Shown one piece after another: positions 24,224 through 34,019 of a DNA stretch of 49,043 nt; within the stretch, counting starts at the first letter, position 1; each line of letters starts with the position of its first letter. The stretch lies in the NCBI GenBank assembly GCA_947478405.1, contig CANJVX010000024.1:1-49043 (forward strand), written 5' to 3'. Source of the DNA: Beijerinckiaceae bacterium (lineage in GTDB: Bacteria > Pseudomonadota > Alphaproteobacteria > Rhizobiales > Beijerinckiaceae). Position numbers and translations under genes: made by a program. Below the pieces are notes generated by a model. The model saw only the letters and a list, made by a program, of their open reading frames with translations. It was not told the origin of the DNA and did no database searches.

Positions 24224-26470
24224 ATGGCTAAAGCTCACACACCACCGCCCCCGCCCGCGGCTGCCGACCCGATCAATCTGCGTGACGCGCTCGAGGAGCG
24301 CTATCTCGCCTATGCGCTGTCGACCATTATGGGCCGCGCACTGCCCGATGCGCGCGATGGTTTGAAGCCGGTGCATCGCCGCATTCTCTACGGCATGCAT
24401 ATTCTCAAGCTTGATCCGGGCACTGCCTTCAAGAAATGCGCGAAGATCGTCGGTGACGTGATGGGTTCATTCCATCCCCACGGCGATCAGGCGATCTATG
24501 ATGCGCTGGTGCGCCTCGCGCAGGATTTCTCCTCGCGCTATCCGATGATCGAGGGGCAGGGTAATTTCGGCAATATCGATGGCGATAGTGCGGCCGCCTA
24601 TCGCTACACCGAAGCGCGCATGACTGATGCCGCACGCATGCTGCTTGAAGGCATCAACGAAGACGCGATTGATTTTCGCGAAAATTATTCGGGTGACCAG
24701 AAAGAACCGATTGTTCTTCCCGCGGCATTCCCCAATCTGCTGGCCAATGGTTCGCAGGGCATAGCGGTGGGCATGGCGACCTCGATTCCGCCGCATAATC
24801 TGGGTGAGCTGTGCGATGCCGCACTCTATCTCGTGTCGCATCCCAAAGCCTCGAGCGATCAGCTGCTCAACTTTGTGCCGGGTCCTGATTTTCCCACCGG
24901 CGGCATTGTGGTTGATACAGCCGAGAGCATTGCCGAGACCTATCGCACGGGGCGTGGCTCGTTCCGCATTCGCTCGAAATGGGAGAAGGAAGAGAGCGCA
25001 CGGGGCGCTTGGGTGACGGTCGTCACGGAGATTCCCTATGGCGTGCAGAAGTCGCGGTTGATCGAAAAAATTGCCGAGCTTTTGAATGACAAGAAACTGC
25101 CTTTGCTCGGTGATATTCGCGATGAATCGGCGGAAGATGTTCGCATCGTTCTGGAGCCGAAGGCGCGCACGGTTGACCCCGTTGTGATGATGGAAAGCCT
25201 TTTCCGAAATACCGAGCTGGAATCGCGCTTCCCGATGAACATGAATGTTCTGGTCGATGGCGTTGTGCCTCGCGTTGTCTCCTTGTCGGAGGCTTTGCGC
25301 CAATGGCTCGACCATCGCCGCGAGGTGTTGCTGCGCCGTTCGCGTTATCGTCTGTCGGAAATCGAGCGGCGGCTCGAAGTGCTGGCTGGCATGTTGCTGG
25401 TTTTCCTCAGCCTGGATGAGGTGATCCGCATCATCCGAGAAGAAGACGAGCCCAAGGATGCGCTGAAAGCGCGTTTCAAATTATCCGATCTCCAGGCGAA
25501 TTATATTCTCGACACGCGCTTGCGCTCGCTACGCAAGCTTGAGGAAATGCAGTTGCGCGGCGAATATGATGCGCTGGGCAAGGAGAAGTCGGAGATCGAG
25601 AGCCTGCTGTCGGATGACCCGCAGCAATGGAAGACGATTGCCTGGCAGATTCGTGAAGCCAAGAAAAAGCTCAATAGTGATCCCAAGACCGGTCGTCGCC
25701 GAACACAGTTCGAGACACCGCCTGAAGGCGTTGCGCTCGAACTCGAAGAAGCGATGATCGAGCGTGAGCCGGTGACTGTTGTCTATTCCGAAAAAGGCTG
25801 GATCCGCACTTTGAAGGGCCATGCCGCCGATCTTACGGCGCTGCAATTCAAAGGTGATGATGCGCTGAAGTCAGCTTTCTTCTCCGAGACGACGTCTAAA
25901 TTGCTCGTGCTGGCAACAAATGGGAAAGTTTTCACACTGGATGTCGGCAAATTGCCGGGCGGGCGCGGTTTTGGCGAGCCCGTGCGCCTCTATGCCGAGA
26001 TTGAAGAGGGCGAGGATATTGTCTGCGTCATGCCTTATACGGCTGGGCAGCGCATGTTGATCGCGGGCTCTGACGGGCGCGGCTTCTTTGTCAATCAAGA
26101 TGAGATGTTGTCGTCAACGCGCAAGGGTCGTGGTGTTTTGTCGGTCGATGCAGGATCCAAGGCGCAAGTACTGGTGGAAGGTGATGGGGATCACATCGCC
26201 ACCATTGGCCAGAACCGCAAGATGCTGATCTTCAAAGCAGCTGATGTGCCCGATATGGCGCGCGGCAAGGGTGTGCGTCTGCAGCGCTACAAGGATGGCA
26301 GCATTGTCGATGCGCGGGTCTTCACGCTGAAGGAGGGCCTCACTTGGACCGATTCAGCGGGTCGCAATTTCACATTGCCGAAGGCAGAGCTGAAAGACTG
26401 GATCGGCAATCGCGCGGAAGCCGGTCGCCTGCCGCCCAAGGGCTTTCCGAAGAACAATCGGTTCGGATAG
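24224..26470 (+). CDS. parC: DNA topoisomerase IV subunit A
   Basis: The protein has 748 residues. The N-terminal DNA-cleavage domain has [36 protein letters not shown], the quinolone-contact region [20 protein letters not shown], and the active-site Tyr in [11 protein letters not shown]. The C-terminal part is a beta-pinwheel with degenerate repeats (about 500-740). ParC rather than GyrA is supported by length and by position next to recO, usual in Rhizobiales. With ParE it decatenates daughter chromosomes. Residue 89, equivalent to the quinolone-sensitive Ser80 of E. coli ParC, is Gln. Confidence 0.95.
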   Translation: MAKAHTPPPPPAAADPINLRDALEERYLAYALSTIMGRALPDARDGLKPVHRRILYGMHILKLDPGTAFKKCAKIVGDVMGSFHPHGDQAIYDALVRLAQDFSSRYPMIEGQGNFGNIDGDSAAAYRYTEARMTDAARMLLEGINEDAIDFRENYSGDQKEPIVLPAAFPNLLANGSQGIAVGMATSIPPHNLGELCDAALYLVSHPKASSDQLLNFVPGPDFPTGGIVVDTAESIAETYRTGRGSFRIRSKWEKEESARGAWVTVVTEIPYGVQKSRLIEKIAELLNDKKLPLLGDIRDESAEDVRIVLEPKARTVDPVVMMESLFRNTELESRFPMNMNVLVDGVVPRVVSLSEALRQWLDHRREVLLRRSRYRLSEIERRLEVLAGMLLVFLSLDEVIRIIREEDEPKDALKARFKLSDLQANYILDTRLRSLRKLEEMQLRGEYDALGKEKSEIESLLSDDPQQWKTIAWQIREAKKKLNSDPKTGRRRTQFETPPEGVALELEEAMIEREPVTVVYSEKGWIRTLKGHAADLTALQFKGDDALKSAFFSETTSKLLVLATNGKVFTLDVGKLPGGRGFGEPVRLYAEIEEGEDIVCVMPYTAGQRMLIAGSDGRGFFVNQDEMLSSTRKGRGVLSVDAGSKAQVLVEGDGDHIATIGQNRKMLIFKAADVPDMARGKGVRLQRYKDGSIVDARVFTLKEGLTWTDSAGRNFTLPKAELKDWIGNRAEAGRLPPKGFPKNNRFG

Positions 26471-26476
26471 GGCATT

Positions 26477-26563
26477 CGTCATTGCGAGGGGGGCGCCAGC
26501 CCGACGTGGCAATCCAGGTGTCGCCTGGCTTAATTGGATAGCTTCGCTTCGCTCGCAATGCCG
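26477..26563. repeat. Dispersed palindromic element, full copy 3
   Basis: It starts CGTCATTGCGAG and ends CTCGCAATGCCG. It sits exactly between the convergent ends of parC and bpt, so it could act as a bidirectional transcription barrier. The inner repeat has GCAATCCAGG and TAATTGGATAGC, more diverged than in the copies at 9250 and 43202. Confidence 0.85.
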
Positions 26564-26568
26564 AGGAA

Positions 26569-27315
26569 CTACTCCACCAATTCCCAGCCGGTCATGCCGA
26601 GCCGCTCTTGCGGCAGGAAGCGGGCCTTGTAATCCATCTTGCGCGAGCTCTCGACCCAATAGCCGAGATAGACATGCGGCAGGCCCATGCGGCGCGCACG
26701 TTCTATATGGTCTAAAATCATGAATGTGCCCAGCGAACGCTCGGACTGGGCGATGTCATAATAGGAATAGACCATCGACAGGCCATCAGAGAGCAGGTCG
26801 GTGAGGCAGACAGAGGCGAGTTCGCCTTCTCCGCGTCCGGTGAGAAATGTGTCGATGCCGCGCGGGCGATATTCAATCACGCGCGTGTCGACATGTGTAT
26901 CCTCGATCATCATCGAATAATCGAGCACGCTCATGTCGGCCATACCGCCTTCCGAATGGCGCGTATCCAGATAGGTTCGGAAAAGCGAATATTGTTCGGA
27001 GGTCGGTTCGGGCTGACGCGCATGGCCGATGAGATCTGCATTGGCGTCGAGAATCCGGCGCATGTTGCGCGTCGGCTTGAAGTCGTCGACTTTCACGCGC
27101 ACCGACACACAGGCGCGGCAATTCTCGCAGGCTGGGCGATAGGCAATGGTTTGTGAACGACGAAAGCCTGATTGCGTCAGCGTATCATTCAGCGTGGCCG
27201 CCCGCTTTCCCACAAGATGGGTAAATACCTTTCTCTCTTCGCGCTCTGGCAAATACGGGCAGGGCGCGGGCGAGGTCAGATAAAATTGTGGGGCGTCACG
27301 CGGCTCTCTGCTCAC
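26569..27315 (-). CDS. bpt: Aspartate/glutamate leucyltransferase (Bpt)
   Basis: The protein has 248 residues. Motifs are [47 protein letters not shown] with paired cysteines, [30 protein letters not shown] and [17 protein letters not shown]. Bpt joins leucine from Leu-tRNA to N-terminal Asp or Glu, marking proteins for ClpS-ClpAP. The start is GTG at 27315 with AGGAG 10 bases upstream. It lies 16 bases after the RDD gene on the same strand. Confidence 0.95.
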   Translation of the reverse strand: MSREPRDAPQFYLTSPAPCPYLPEREERKVFTHLVGKRAATLNDTLTQSGFRRSQTIAYRPACENCRACVSVRVKVDDFKPTRNMRRILDANADLIGHARQPEPTSEQYSLFRTYLDTRHSEGGMADMSVLDYSMMIEDTHVDTRVIEYRPRGIDTFLTGRGEGELASVCLTDLLSDGLSMVYSYYDIAQSERSLGTFMILDHIERARRMGLPHVYLGYWVESSRKMDYKARFLPQERLGMTGWELVE

Positions 27316-27331
27316 GCTTCACAGCTCCTCA

Positions 27332-27904
27332 TCATGCGCTTCGTGTCACAACGACACCCGCGACAATGTCATGCAAGCAGCGCTTGTCATTGTTGAGGAG
27401 CGAAGTGAGGAGATTGATGGGCGCAAGCAAAGCCACAGCCCAACTCACGTAAAACAAGATCACATGCGCGGCAGCCACCCAGAAGTTTGCAGGCGTTCCG
27501 TCATTGCGACGCATTTCGAGATCCATCATCGCCATGCCGGGCGTTCCCATGCGCGGGCCGGAAATGCTGGCGCCATTGTAGATGATGGCAATCAGCGGAT
27601 AGAGCACCGGAATTAGGAACCATGACAGGCCGAAGGTCACAATGCCGAGTACGGCAAAGACGATAAAAAAGGCCCAGAAGAGTATCGAGATGAGAAACAG
27701 GTCGATGAGCAACGCAAAAATCCGGCGTGTGCGCACACCTGCCAATGCCACAAAAGGCAATTGCGCTGGCCAGATGATCTGACTTTCCGGTCTGCCTTCG
27801 CTCACGTCAATTGCTCCTGTCGGTTCTTCTGTGGGGCCTAATGTGGGGCGGCGCGGGCGCGCCCGCAAGGACCCGATAGCTTCTCCCCACTGGCGCCATG
27901 ACAC
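27332..27904 (-). CDS. RDD family membrane protein
   Basis: The protein has 190 residues with the RDD pattern: GVRTRRIFALLIDLFLISILFWAFFIVF (first helix with the Arg and Asp), a second helix (LSWFLIPVLYPLIAIIYNG), GPRMGTPGMAMMDLEMRR and a third helix before LHDIVAGVVVTR. Two starts are possible. GTG at 27904 lies 8 bases after a short upstream ORF stop and could use re-initiation. GTG at 27805 has an AGGAG site 8 bases before it and would remove a 33-residue Pro/Arg-rich leader. The role is unknown; some RDD proteins transport Na+ or compatible solutes. The bpt-RDD-hemB order is common in Rhizobiales. Confidence 0.88.
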   Translation of the reverse strand: MSWRQWGEAIGSLRARPRRPTLGPTEEPTGAIDVSEGRPESQIIWPAQLPFVALAGVRTRRIFALLIDLFLISILFWAFFIVFAVLGIVTFGLSWFLIPVLYPLIAIIYNGASISGPRMGTPGMAMMDLEMRRNDGTPANFWVAAAHVILFYVSWAVALLAPINLLTSLLNNDKRCLHDIVAGVVVTRSA

Positions 27905-27912
27905 GGATCAGC

Positions 27913-27984
27913 TTAGCGGGGACCGGGGGGCGGCAACGACGAGGCAAGGCGCAAGACAAAGGCAAGCAGGGGGCGGGCAAACAT
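27913..27984 (-). CDS. Possible 23-residue leader peptide or small ORF upstream of the RDD gene
   Basis: An ATG at 27984 opens 23 codons ending in TAA at 27913. A perfect GGAGG lies 5 bases before it. The peptide starts MFARPLLAFVLRLASS and ends with a proline-rich PPPGPR. The ribosome binding site is the 3' arm of a hairpin (CCTCC-TTC-GGAGG, 27990-28002), so it would be hidden when folded. The stop is 8 bases before the GTG at 27904. It is too short for statistical support; the call rests on the ribosome binding site. Confidence 0.35.
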   Translation of the reverse strand: MFARPLLAFVLRLASSLPPPGPR

Positions 27985-28055
27985 GTTTTCCTCCGAAGGA
28001 GGGTGGATAATAGGTCAGGCTGGTGCTGTGACAACGCTGACTGTTTAGATTGAGC

Positions 28056-29084
<1,029 letters not shown>

Positions 29085-29161
29085 TCAGGTTTCCCCGCTT
29101 AGCACCTTTCCGGCTCAGGCTGAACCCCGACACGCGTTGACCGGGCAGGGCGCTATCCACT

Positions 29162-29659
29162 ATGGGTCAGGGGCAGGCTCGGGTGCCGGCGCTTGGCGCA
29201 TATTTGGCGGGTAAAAGTCTCATGCAACTCTATCCCATGGACGACAAGTCCAGTCGCGAGGTGATCCACCTCGGCGCGTCGGGCGGCGGCTCGTTCCGCT
29301 GGGGGCTTTATCTTGTCATTTTCATGCGACTGCTGGCCGTGCTCTGGCTTTTGCAAGGCCTCATGCAATGGCGCAATATTTTGGCGCCCGAAGGTGCCTC
29401 CATTGATGCCCTGACGCCCTTTGATGCAGCGACCATCATTTTCTTTGCCATCACCAATCTGGTTGCAGCGGTCGGTCTCTGGCTGGCTGTCCCGTGGGGT
29501 GGCGTGCTGTGGCTCTTTGCCGTCTCAGCACAAATGTTTCTGATTGGTTTTGTCGGCATGATCGAAGGCGGACGTCTGATTCTGGCCTTTGATGTGGCGC
29601 TCGTCGTCGCTTATTTCGTGCTGAGTTGGTACGCCGCACAAGAGCGCGACGCAGTTTGA
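29162..29659 (+). CDS. Small integral membrane protein (DUF6163-like)
   Basis: The frame gives 165 residues from 29162; ATGs at 29222 (145 residues) and 29237 are alternatives, and the first 20 residues look unstructured. Four hydrophobic helices are visible: LYLVIFMRLLAVLWLLQG, AATIIFFAITNLVAAVGLWLAV, VLWLFAVSAQMFLIGFVGM and ILAFDVALVVAYFVLSWY. In Rhizobiales a protein of this kind commonly lies between hemB and the ldtR gene; the family name is from memory of that context. The function is unknown. It is divergent from hemB and reads toward ldtR. Confidence 0.75.
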   Translation: MGQGQARVPALGAYLAGKSLMQLYPMDDKSSREVIHLGASGGGSFRWGLYLVIFMRLLAVLWLLQGLMQWRNILAPEGASIDALTPFDAATIIFFAITNLVAAVGLWLAVPWGGVLWLFAVSAQMFLIGFVGMIEGGRLILAFDVALVVAYFVLSWYAAQERDAV

Positions 29660-29667
29660 GTTTGCTC

Positions 29668-29680
29668 TGACCTTAGGTCA
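29668..29680. promoter_or_regulatory. Palindrome upstream of ldtR
   Basis: TGACC-TTA-GGTCA is a perfect inverted repeat located 151 bases before the ldtR start and 8 bases after the preceding gene. It could be an operator for LdtR autoregulation or another regulator, or simply a weak hairpin. Confidence 0.3.
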
Positions 29681-29831
29681 TCAACACATCTTCAAGCTTA
29701 ACGCGGTGTTGCATTCATTTTCGATTCACGCAACGCGTAAATGTCGGATTCATATCGTTTATTAGACTCGTCTTCACGCGCGCCCTCTAAACTCTATCAC
29801 ATCTGTTGAAGCCATCAGGTGGGGATGTGCA

Positions 29832-30344
29832 ATGGCGATGGTGATGAAAAGTGACATGAGTGAAGCGCGTTTAGAGCGGGGTTCCGATGTGCGGCCTGCT
29901 TATCTTGAATCCCTGACTTTGGTTGAGCGTCTGCACCGACGTTTGCTCGACGTCATCAAGGATGAATTTGATCGGCGTGCACGCTCGGATATCAACGCCG
30001 TCCAGGCGCTGCTGCTCTACAATATTGGTGACAAGGAACTCACAGCAGGTGAGCTGCGGACCAAGGGTTATTATCTGGGCTCGAATGTGTCTTACAATGT
30101 GAAGAAGCTTGTCGAGATGGGTTTCCTCCATCACGCACGCTCGCGCATTGACCGTCGTTCGGTGCGCATCAGCCTGACGCGGCGTGGTCGCGACGTGCAT
30201 GAGACGGTAGCCGGGCTCTACGAAAAACATGTGCTGACCGTGGAGCAGATTGGCGGGATTTCGGGGGACGATTTTTCCCGTCTGAATGTGGCGCTGACCC
30301 GCCTTGAGCGTTTCTGGACGGATCAGATCCGTTTCCGCCTTTAA
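29832..30344 (+). CDS. ldtR: MarR family transcriptional regulator LdtR
   Basis: The protein has 170 residues. The winged helix-turn-helix has DINAVQALLLYNIGDKELTAGELRTKGYYLGSNVSYNVKKLVEMGFLHHARSRIDRRSVRISLT, the pattern of the rhizobial LdtR group (the GYYLGSNVSYNVKKL recognition helix is distinctive). Helices at both ends form the dimer. In Candidatus Liberibacter asiaticus LdtR activates the neighbouring L,D-transpeptidase gene ldtP and affects osmotic tolerance. Here the same neighbour follows 229 bases downstream. An AGGTGGGG site precedes the ATG. Confidence 0.9.
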   Translation: MAMVMKSDMSEARLERGSDVRPAYLESLTLVERLHRRLLDVIKDEFDRRARSDINAVQALLLYNIGDKELTAGELRTKGYYLGSNVSYNVKKLVEMGFLHHARSRIDRRSVRISLTRRGRDVHETVAGLYEKHVLTVEQIGGISGDDFSRLNVALTRLERFWTDQIRFRL

Positions 30345-30573
30345 TTTGAAAAAAGGGGGTCGATCCTCGGCAGAGATGCCACAGGGACGCGCTTTTCGCT
30401 CTTGCTCTGGGTTTTGCCCGCAATCTTGTTACGCTTATGGCTGGCGTTGCCATACTTCGGCCTTGCTGTTCCTTCTTTTTTAACCTTGTGCATGTTAGCG
30501 CTGGCGGGTTTCCGAGAGCCCTGCGGGCTTTCCCCCGTACGACTGGCGGTTGGCCGCTCTGGGGCAGTGCCAT

Positions 30574-31950
30574 ATGAGCAGACAGGTTTGGAACGCATTG
30601 GAGCGATCTTTGAGCAAGTTCAACCATTCCGTTTCCCGCCGGGCCTTTGCCCGTGGATTGGGCCTCGGCCTTCTGGCGCTTGGCGCTGGCCGCTTTGGCA
30701 TGGATCAGGCCGCGGCAGCCCCGGCGGATGGCGCGCTCTTCGGCGAACAGGCCGAATGGGTGCAGAAATATGATTCCGACGCGCGCCTTTCGGTTCCGCG
30801 CACCACAACGCCCATCCTCTCGAGCCAGACAATTGCGACGACCGAACAGGCCGTCGCGCTCTATCAGGATCTTGTTGCCCGTGGCGGTTGGAACAATGTT
30901 CCCAATCAGACGATGAAGGTTGGCAGCAAGGGCCCGGCCATAGTTGCTCTGCGCCAGCGCCTGATGATTACCGGCGATCTCGATGAGGCCGCGGGCACCG
31001 CGCCGACCTTCGATTCCTATGTGGAAGCTGGCGTAAAGCGTTTTCAGGCACGCCACGGCATTTCGGCGACGGGCGTTGTAGCGCAGCAGACCATTGCAGC
31101 GCTGAATGTTCCCGCGCAGGTGCGCGTACGCCAGCTGGAAATCAATCTCGTTCGTTTGCGTGCCTTCTCAGGCAATCTTGGCAGCCGCTTCGTGACTATG
31201 AACATTCCGGGCGCCTCGGTTGAAACGGTCGAGGGCGGCATGGTTGTCACCCATCATCAGGCGGGCGTCGGTAAGATCGATCGTCAGTCGCCGGTGATGC
31301 AGGCCAAGGCGGTCGAGATCAATTTCAATCCATTCTGGACGGTGCCTGCCTCGATTATCCGTAAAGATCTGATTCCCAAAATGCAGGCGGATCCAAATTA
31401 TCTCGCCGATAATAAAATCCGTGTCTACAATTCGGCCGGTGTGGAAGTGGCGCCCAATGCCATCAACTGGAATTCGATGGAAGCAACGCAATTCAAGTTC
31501 CGCCAGGATCCCGGTGGTGACGTGAATTCGTTGGGCTTTGTGCGCATCAACATTCCCAATCCGCACGGCGTCTATATGCATGACACGCCAGCCAAGGGCA
31601 TTTTTGGCGACGATTTCCGATTCGTCTCGTCGGGCTGTGTGCGTGTGCAAAATGTTCGCGATTATGTCGCCTGGCTGTTGAAAGATTCTCCAGGCTGGGA
31701 TCGTGACCGCATTGATGAAGTAATACGCTCGGGTGAGCGCATTGACGCACGTATCCCGCAGCCAGTGCCGGTCTATTGGATCTATGTCACGGCCTGGTCG
31801 AATGATGGTTTGATCCAGTTCCGCGATGACATTTACCAGCGCGATGGTTTTGGTGCGGGTGCAGTGACTGTCTCTGCGGCCTCGTCGTCCGAGGCACGGG
31901 ACGGTGGCCTTCTTGAGCCCATGTCCCTGACCGAAATGCCCCGCCGCTAA
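30574..31950 (+). CDS. ldtP: L,D-transpeptidase (LdtP, YcbB-like) with Tat-like signal
   Basis: From the ATG at 30574 the product has 458 residues. The N-terminus has SRRAFARGLGLGLLALGAG (21-39), a twin-arginine-like signal. A peptidoglycan-binding domain follows (GSKGPAIVALRQRLMITGD ... VKRFQARHGISATGVV). The YkuD catalytic domain has MHDTPAKGIFGDDFRFVSSGCVRVQN, with the catalytic Cys near residue 355 and a His in the MHDTP motif. Such enzymes make 3-3 cross-links in peptidoglycan or attach proteins to it, in the periplasm. It follows ldtR as in Liberibacter, so LdtR control is likely. Confidence 0.9.
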   Translation: MSRQVWNALERSLSKFNHSVSRRAFARGLGLGLLALGAGRFGMDQAAAAPADGALFGEQAEWVQKYDSDARLSVPRTTTPILSSQTIATTEQAVALYQDLVARGGWNNVPNQTMKVGSKGPAIVALRQRLMITGDLDEAAGTAPTFDSYVEAGVKRFQARHGISATGVVAQQTIAALNVPAQVRVRQLEINLVRLRAFSGNLGSRFVTMNIPGASVETVEGGMVVTHHQAGVGKIDRQSPVMQAKAVEINFNPFWTVPASIIRKDLIPKMQADPNYLADNKIRVYNSAGVEVAPNAINWNSMEATQFKFRQDPGGDVNSLGFVRINIPNPHGVYMHDTPAKGIFGDDFRFVSSGCVRVQNVRDYVAWLLKDSPGWDRDRIDEVIRSGERIDARIPQPVPVYWIYVTAWSNDGLIQFRDDIYQRDGFGAGAVTVSAASSSEARDGGLLEPMSLTEMPRR

Positions 31951-31979
31951 GGGGCCCTTTCCCACAGACTTTTGATCAG

Positions 31980-32010
31980 GCCCGCCTCCCGACCTGGGGC
32001 GGGCATTTTC
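31980..32010 (+). terminator. Probable terminator of ldtP
   Basis: GCCCGCC (31980-31986) pairs with GGCGGGC (31998-32004), followed by ATTTTCTT. It lies 29 bases after the ldtP stop. The loop is 11 bases, so the structure is moderate. Confidence 0.6.
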
Positions 32011-32183
32011 TTGATGCCCCCTGTGGCCAACCCCTTCTTTTTGCCTCGAAAGGTCATTCTGTCGCCTTCCGGTCACAGACGGGCCGTGCTAAGCGGGGGC
32101 ATCTTTCAAGGCCGGTCTGGGACTAGATATTGCGTGCGTGCCCTCAGGGAGCGCCCATAGGTTCCAATTCCGGGGGGTGACGC

Positions 32184-32199
32184 GCCGCCGCGAGGCGGC
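32184..32199 (+). promoter_or_regulatory. GNRA-capped hairpin in the glyA leader
   Basis: GCCGCC-GCGA-GGCGGC is a perfect six-pair stem with a GCGA tetraloop, ending 4 bases before the GAGGAG ribosome binding site of glyA (32204-32209). A second pairing, TCCGG (32169-32173) with CCGGA (32210-32214), would enclose both. I do not recognise a known riboswitch class. Confidence 0.4.
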
Positions 32200-32219
32200 C
32201 AAAGAGGAGCCGGATTCCA

Positions 32220-33512
32220 ATGGCTGAGACCTATAAGCTCTCCAATTCTTTCTTCGGGGCGAGCCTTGCTCAATCTGATCCCGAAATCGCGCGCTCGATT
32301 GATCTCGAACTGGGGCGCCAGCGCGACGAGATCGAATTGATCGCGTCCGAAAATATCGTCTCGCGTGCTGTGCTCGAAGCACAGGGCTCGGTGATGACCA
32401 ACAAATATGCGGAAGGCTATCCGGGCCGCCGCTATTACGGTGGTTGCCAGTTCGTCGATATCGCTGAGAACCTCGCGATTGAACGCCTCACCAAATTGTT
32501 TGATTGCGGCTTTGCTAATGTGCAGCCCAATTCCGGATCGCAGGCCAATCAGGCGGTCTTCTTGGCGCTCTTGCAGCCGGGCGACACATTCATGGGTCTT
32601 GATCTGGCAGCCGGCGGACATTTGACGCATGGCTCAGCGGTCAACATGTCGGGCAAATGGTTCAAGGCTGTCAGCTATGGCGTGCAGCCCGACACGCAAT
32701 GCATCGATATGGAAACGGTGGCCAAGCTCGCTCATGAGCATAAGCCCAAGCTGATCATTGCAGGCGGCTCGGCCTATGCGCGTCATTGGGATTTCGCGCG
32801 CTTCCGTGCCATTGCCGATGAAATCGGCGCTCTCTTCCTTGTCGATATGGCACATTTCTCAGGGCTTGTTGCCGGTGGCGCACATCCCTCGCCATTCCCG
32901 CATGCGCATGTTGTGACATCCACCACGCATAAGACCTTGCGCGGTCCGCGCGGCGGCATTGTGCTCACCAATGACGAGGCCATTGCCAAGAAGATCAATT
33001 CGGCAGTCTTCCCCGGCATGCAGGGTGGGCCGCTGATGCATGTCATCGCTGCCAAGGCGGTCGCCTTTGGTGAAGCTTTGCGTCCGGAATTCAAAGTCTA
33101 TGCGCAGCAGATTGTCACCAATGCCAAGGCGCTCGCGGAGACATTGCGTGCAGGCGGTTTTGATATTGTGACGGGTGGCACAGATAATCATTTGATGCTC
33201 GTTGATCTGCGCCCCAAAAAGCTGAACGGCAAAGTGTCGGAGGCAGCACTGGGTCGCGCGCATATCACCTGCAACAAGAACGGTATTCCTTTCGACCCTG
33301 AAAAGCCGTTTGTGACATCTGGCATTCGTCTGGGCACGCCTGCAGCCACCTCGCGCGGTTTTGGCGTGGTGGAATTCCAGAAGGTCGGCGCGCTGATTAT
33401 TGAGACGCTGGATGGACTGGCCAAGAATGGCGAAGAGGGCAATGGAGCCGTCGAAGCCAAAGTACGGGCCGATGTGAGCGAACTCACCCGCCGCTTCCCC
33501 ATCTATCCCTGA
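32220..33512 (+). CDS. glyA: Serine hydroxymethyltransferase
   Basis: The protein has 430 residues. Motifs are [69 protein letters not shown] and the PLP-binding [16 protein letters not shown] with Lys238. It converts serine and tetrahydrofolate to glycine and 5,10-methylene-THF, feeding one-carbon metabolism. A GAGGAG site lies 10 bases before the ATG, just after a hairpin. nrdR follows after 15 bases, the standard alphaproteobacterial order. Confidence 0.98.
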   Translation: MAETYKLSNSFFGASLAQSDPEIARSIDLELGRQRDEIELIASENIVSRAVLEAQGSVMTNKYAEGYPGRRYYGGCQFVDIAENLAIERLTKLFDCGFANVQPNSGSQANQAVFLALLQPGDTFMGLDLAAGGHLTHGSAVNMSGKWFKAVSYGVQPDTQCIDMETVAKLAHEHKPKLIIAGGSAYARHWDFARFRAIADEIGALFLVDMAHFSGLVAGGAHPSPFPHAHVVTSTTHKTLRGPRGGIVLTNDEAIAKKINSAVFPGMQGGPLMHVIAAKAVAFGEALRPEFKVYAQQIVTNAKALAETLRAGGFDIVTGGTDNHLMLVDLRPKKLNGKVSEAALGRAHITCNKNGIPFDPEKPFVTSGIRLGTPAATSRGFGVVEFQKVGALIIETLDGLAKNGEEGNGAVEAKVRADVSELTRRFPIYP

Positions 33513-33527
33513 TCGCGAGCCAGACAG

Positions 33528-34019
33528 ATGCGCTGCCCTTATTGTGGAAGCCTCGACACACAAGTGAAGGATTCGCGTCCCACCGAGGATTCGTCTGCAA
33601 TTCGCCGCCGTCGCGTCTGCCCCGATTGCGCGGGTCGCTTCACCACGTTTGAGCGCGTGCAATTGCGCGAGCTGACGGTGCTGAAGAAATCGGGCCGTCG
33701 CGTGCCCTTTGATCGCGACAAGCTGATGCAATCGCTCTCGATTGCTTTGCGCAAGCGCTCCGTTGATCCCGAGCGCGTTGAGCGCATGGTCAATGGCATT
33801 GTGCGCCAGTTAGAGAGTTCGGGCGATGTGGAAATTCAGAGCGATCATATCGGCGAATTGGTGATGGAGGGTCTGCGCGCGCTGGATTCTATTGCCTATG
33901 TGCGCTTCGCATCCGTTTACAAGAATTTCCGCGAGGCTAGCGATTTCTCGACCATTATCGACGAGCTTGCAGAGCCTGCGTCACGCACGCCGATTGATCC
34001 TGGCCAAGAGATCAAATGA
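33528..34019 (+). CDS. nrdR: Transcriptional repressor NrdR
   Basis: The protein has 163 residues. The zinc ribbon has [17 protein letters not shown] and [18 protein letters not shown] with four cysteines. The ATP-cone domain follows ([27 protein letters not shown] ... [11 protein letters not shown]). NrdR senses ATP/dATP and represses ribonucleotide reductase genes at NrdR boxes. It overlaps ribD by ATGA, implying coupled translation. Confidence 0.97.
   Translation: MRCPYCGSLDTQVKDSRPTEDSSAIRRRRVCPDCAGRFTTFERVQLRELTVLKKSGRRVPFDRDKLMQSLSIALRKRSVDPERVERMVNGIVRQLESSGDVEIQSDHIGELVMEGLRALDSIAYVRFASVYKNFREASDFSTIIDELAEPASRTPIDPGQEIK

Noticed and set aside
24467-25315. 282-codon minus-strand frame opposite parC
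   Set aside because: Antisense shadow of a conserved gene; composition rich in His, Arg and Gln, with no motifs.
31168-32076. 302-codon minus-strand frame opposite ldtP
   Set aside because: Antisense to the catalytic domain of ldtP; no start signals or domains.
32859-33731. 290-codon minus-strand frame across glyA and nrdR
   Set aside because: Antisense to two certain genes, with no domain pattern; a by-product of the codon bias of the plus strand.
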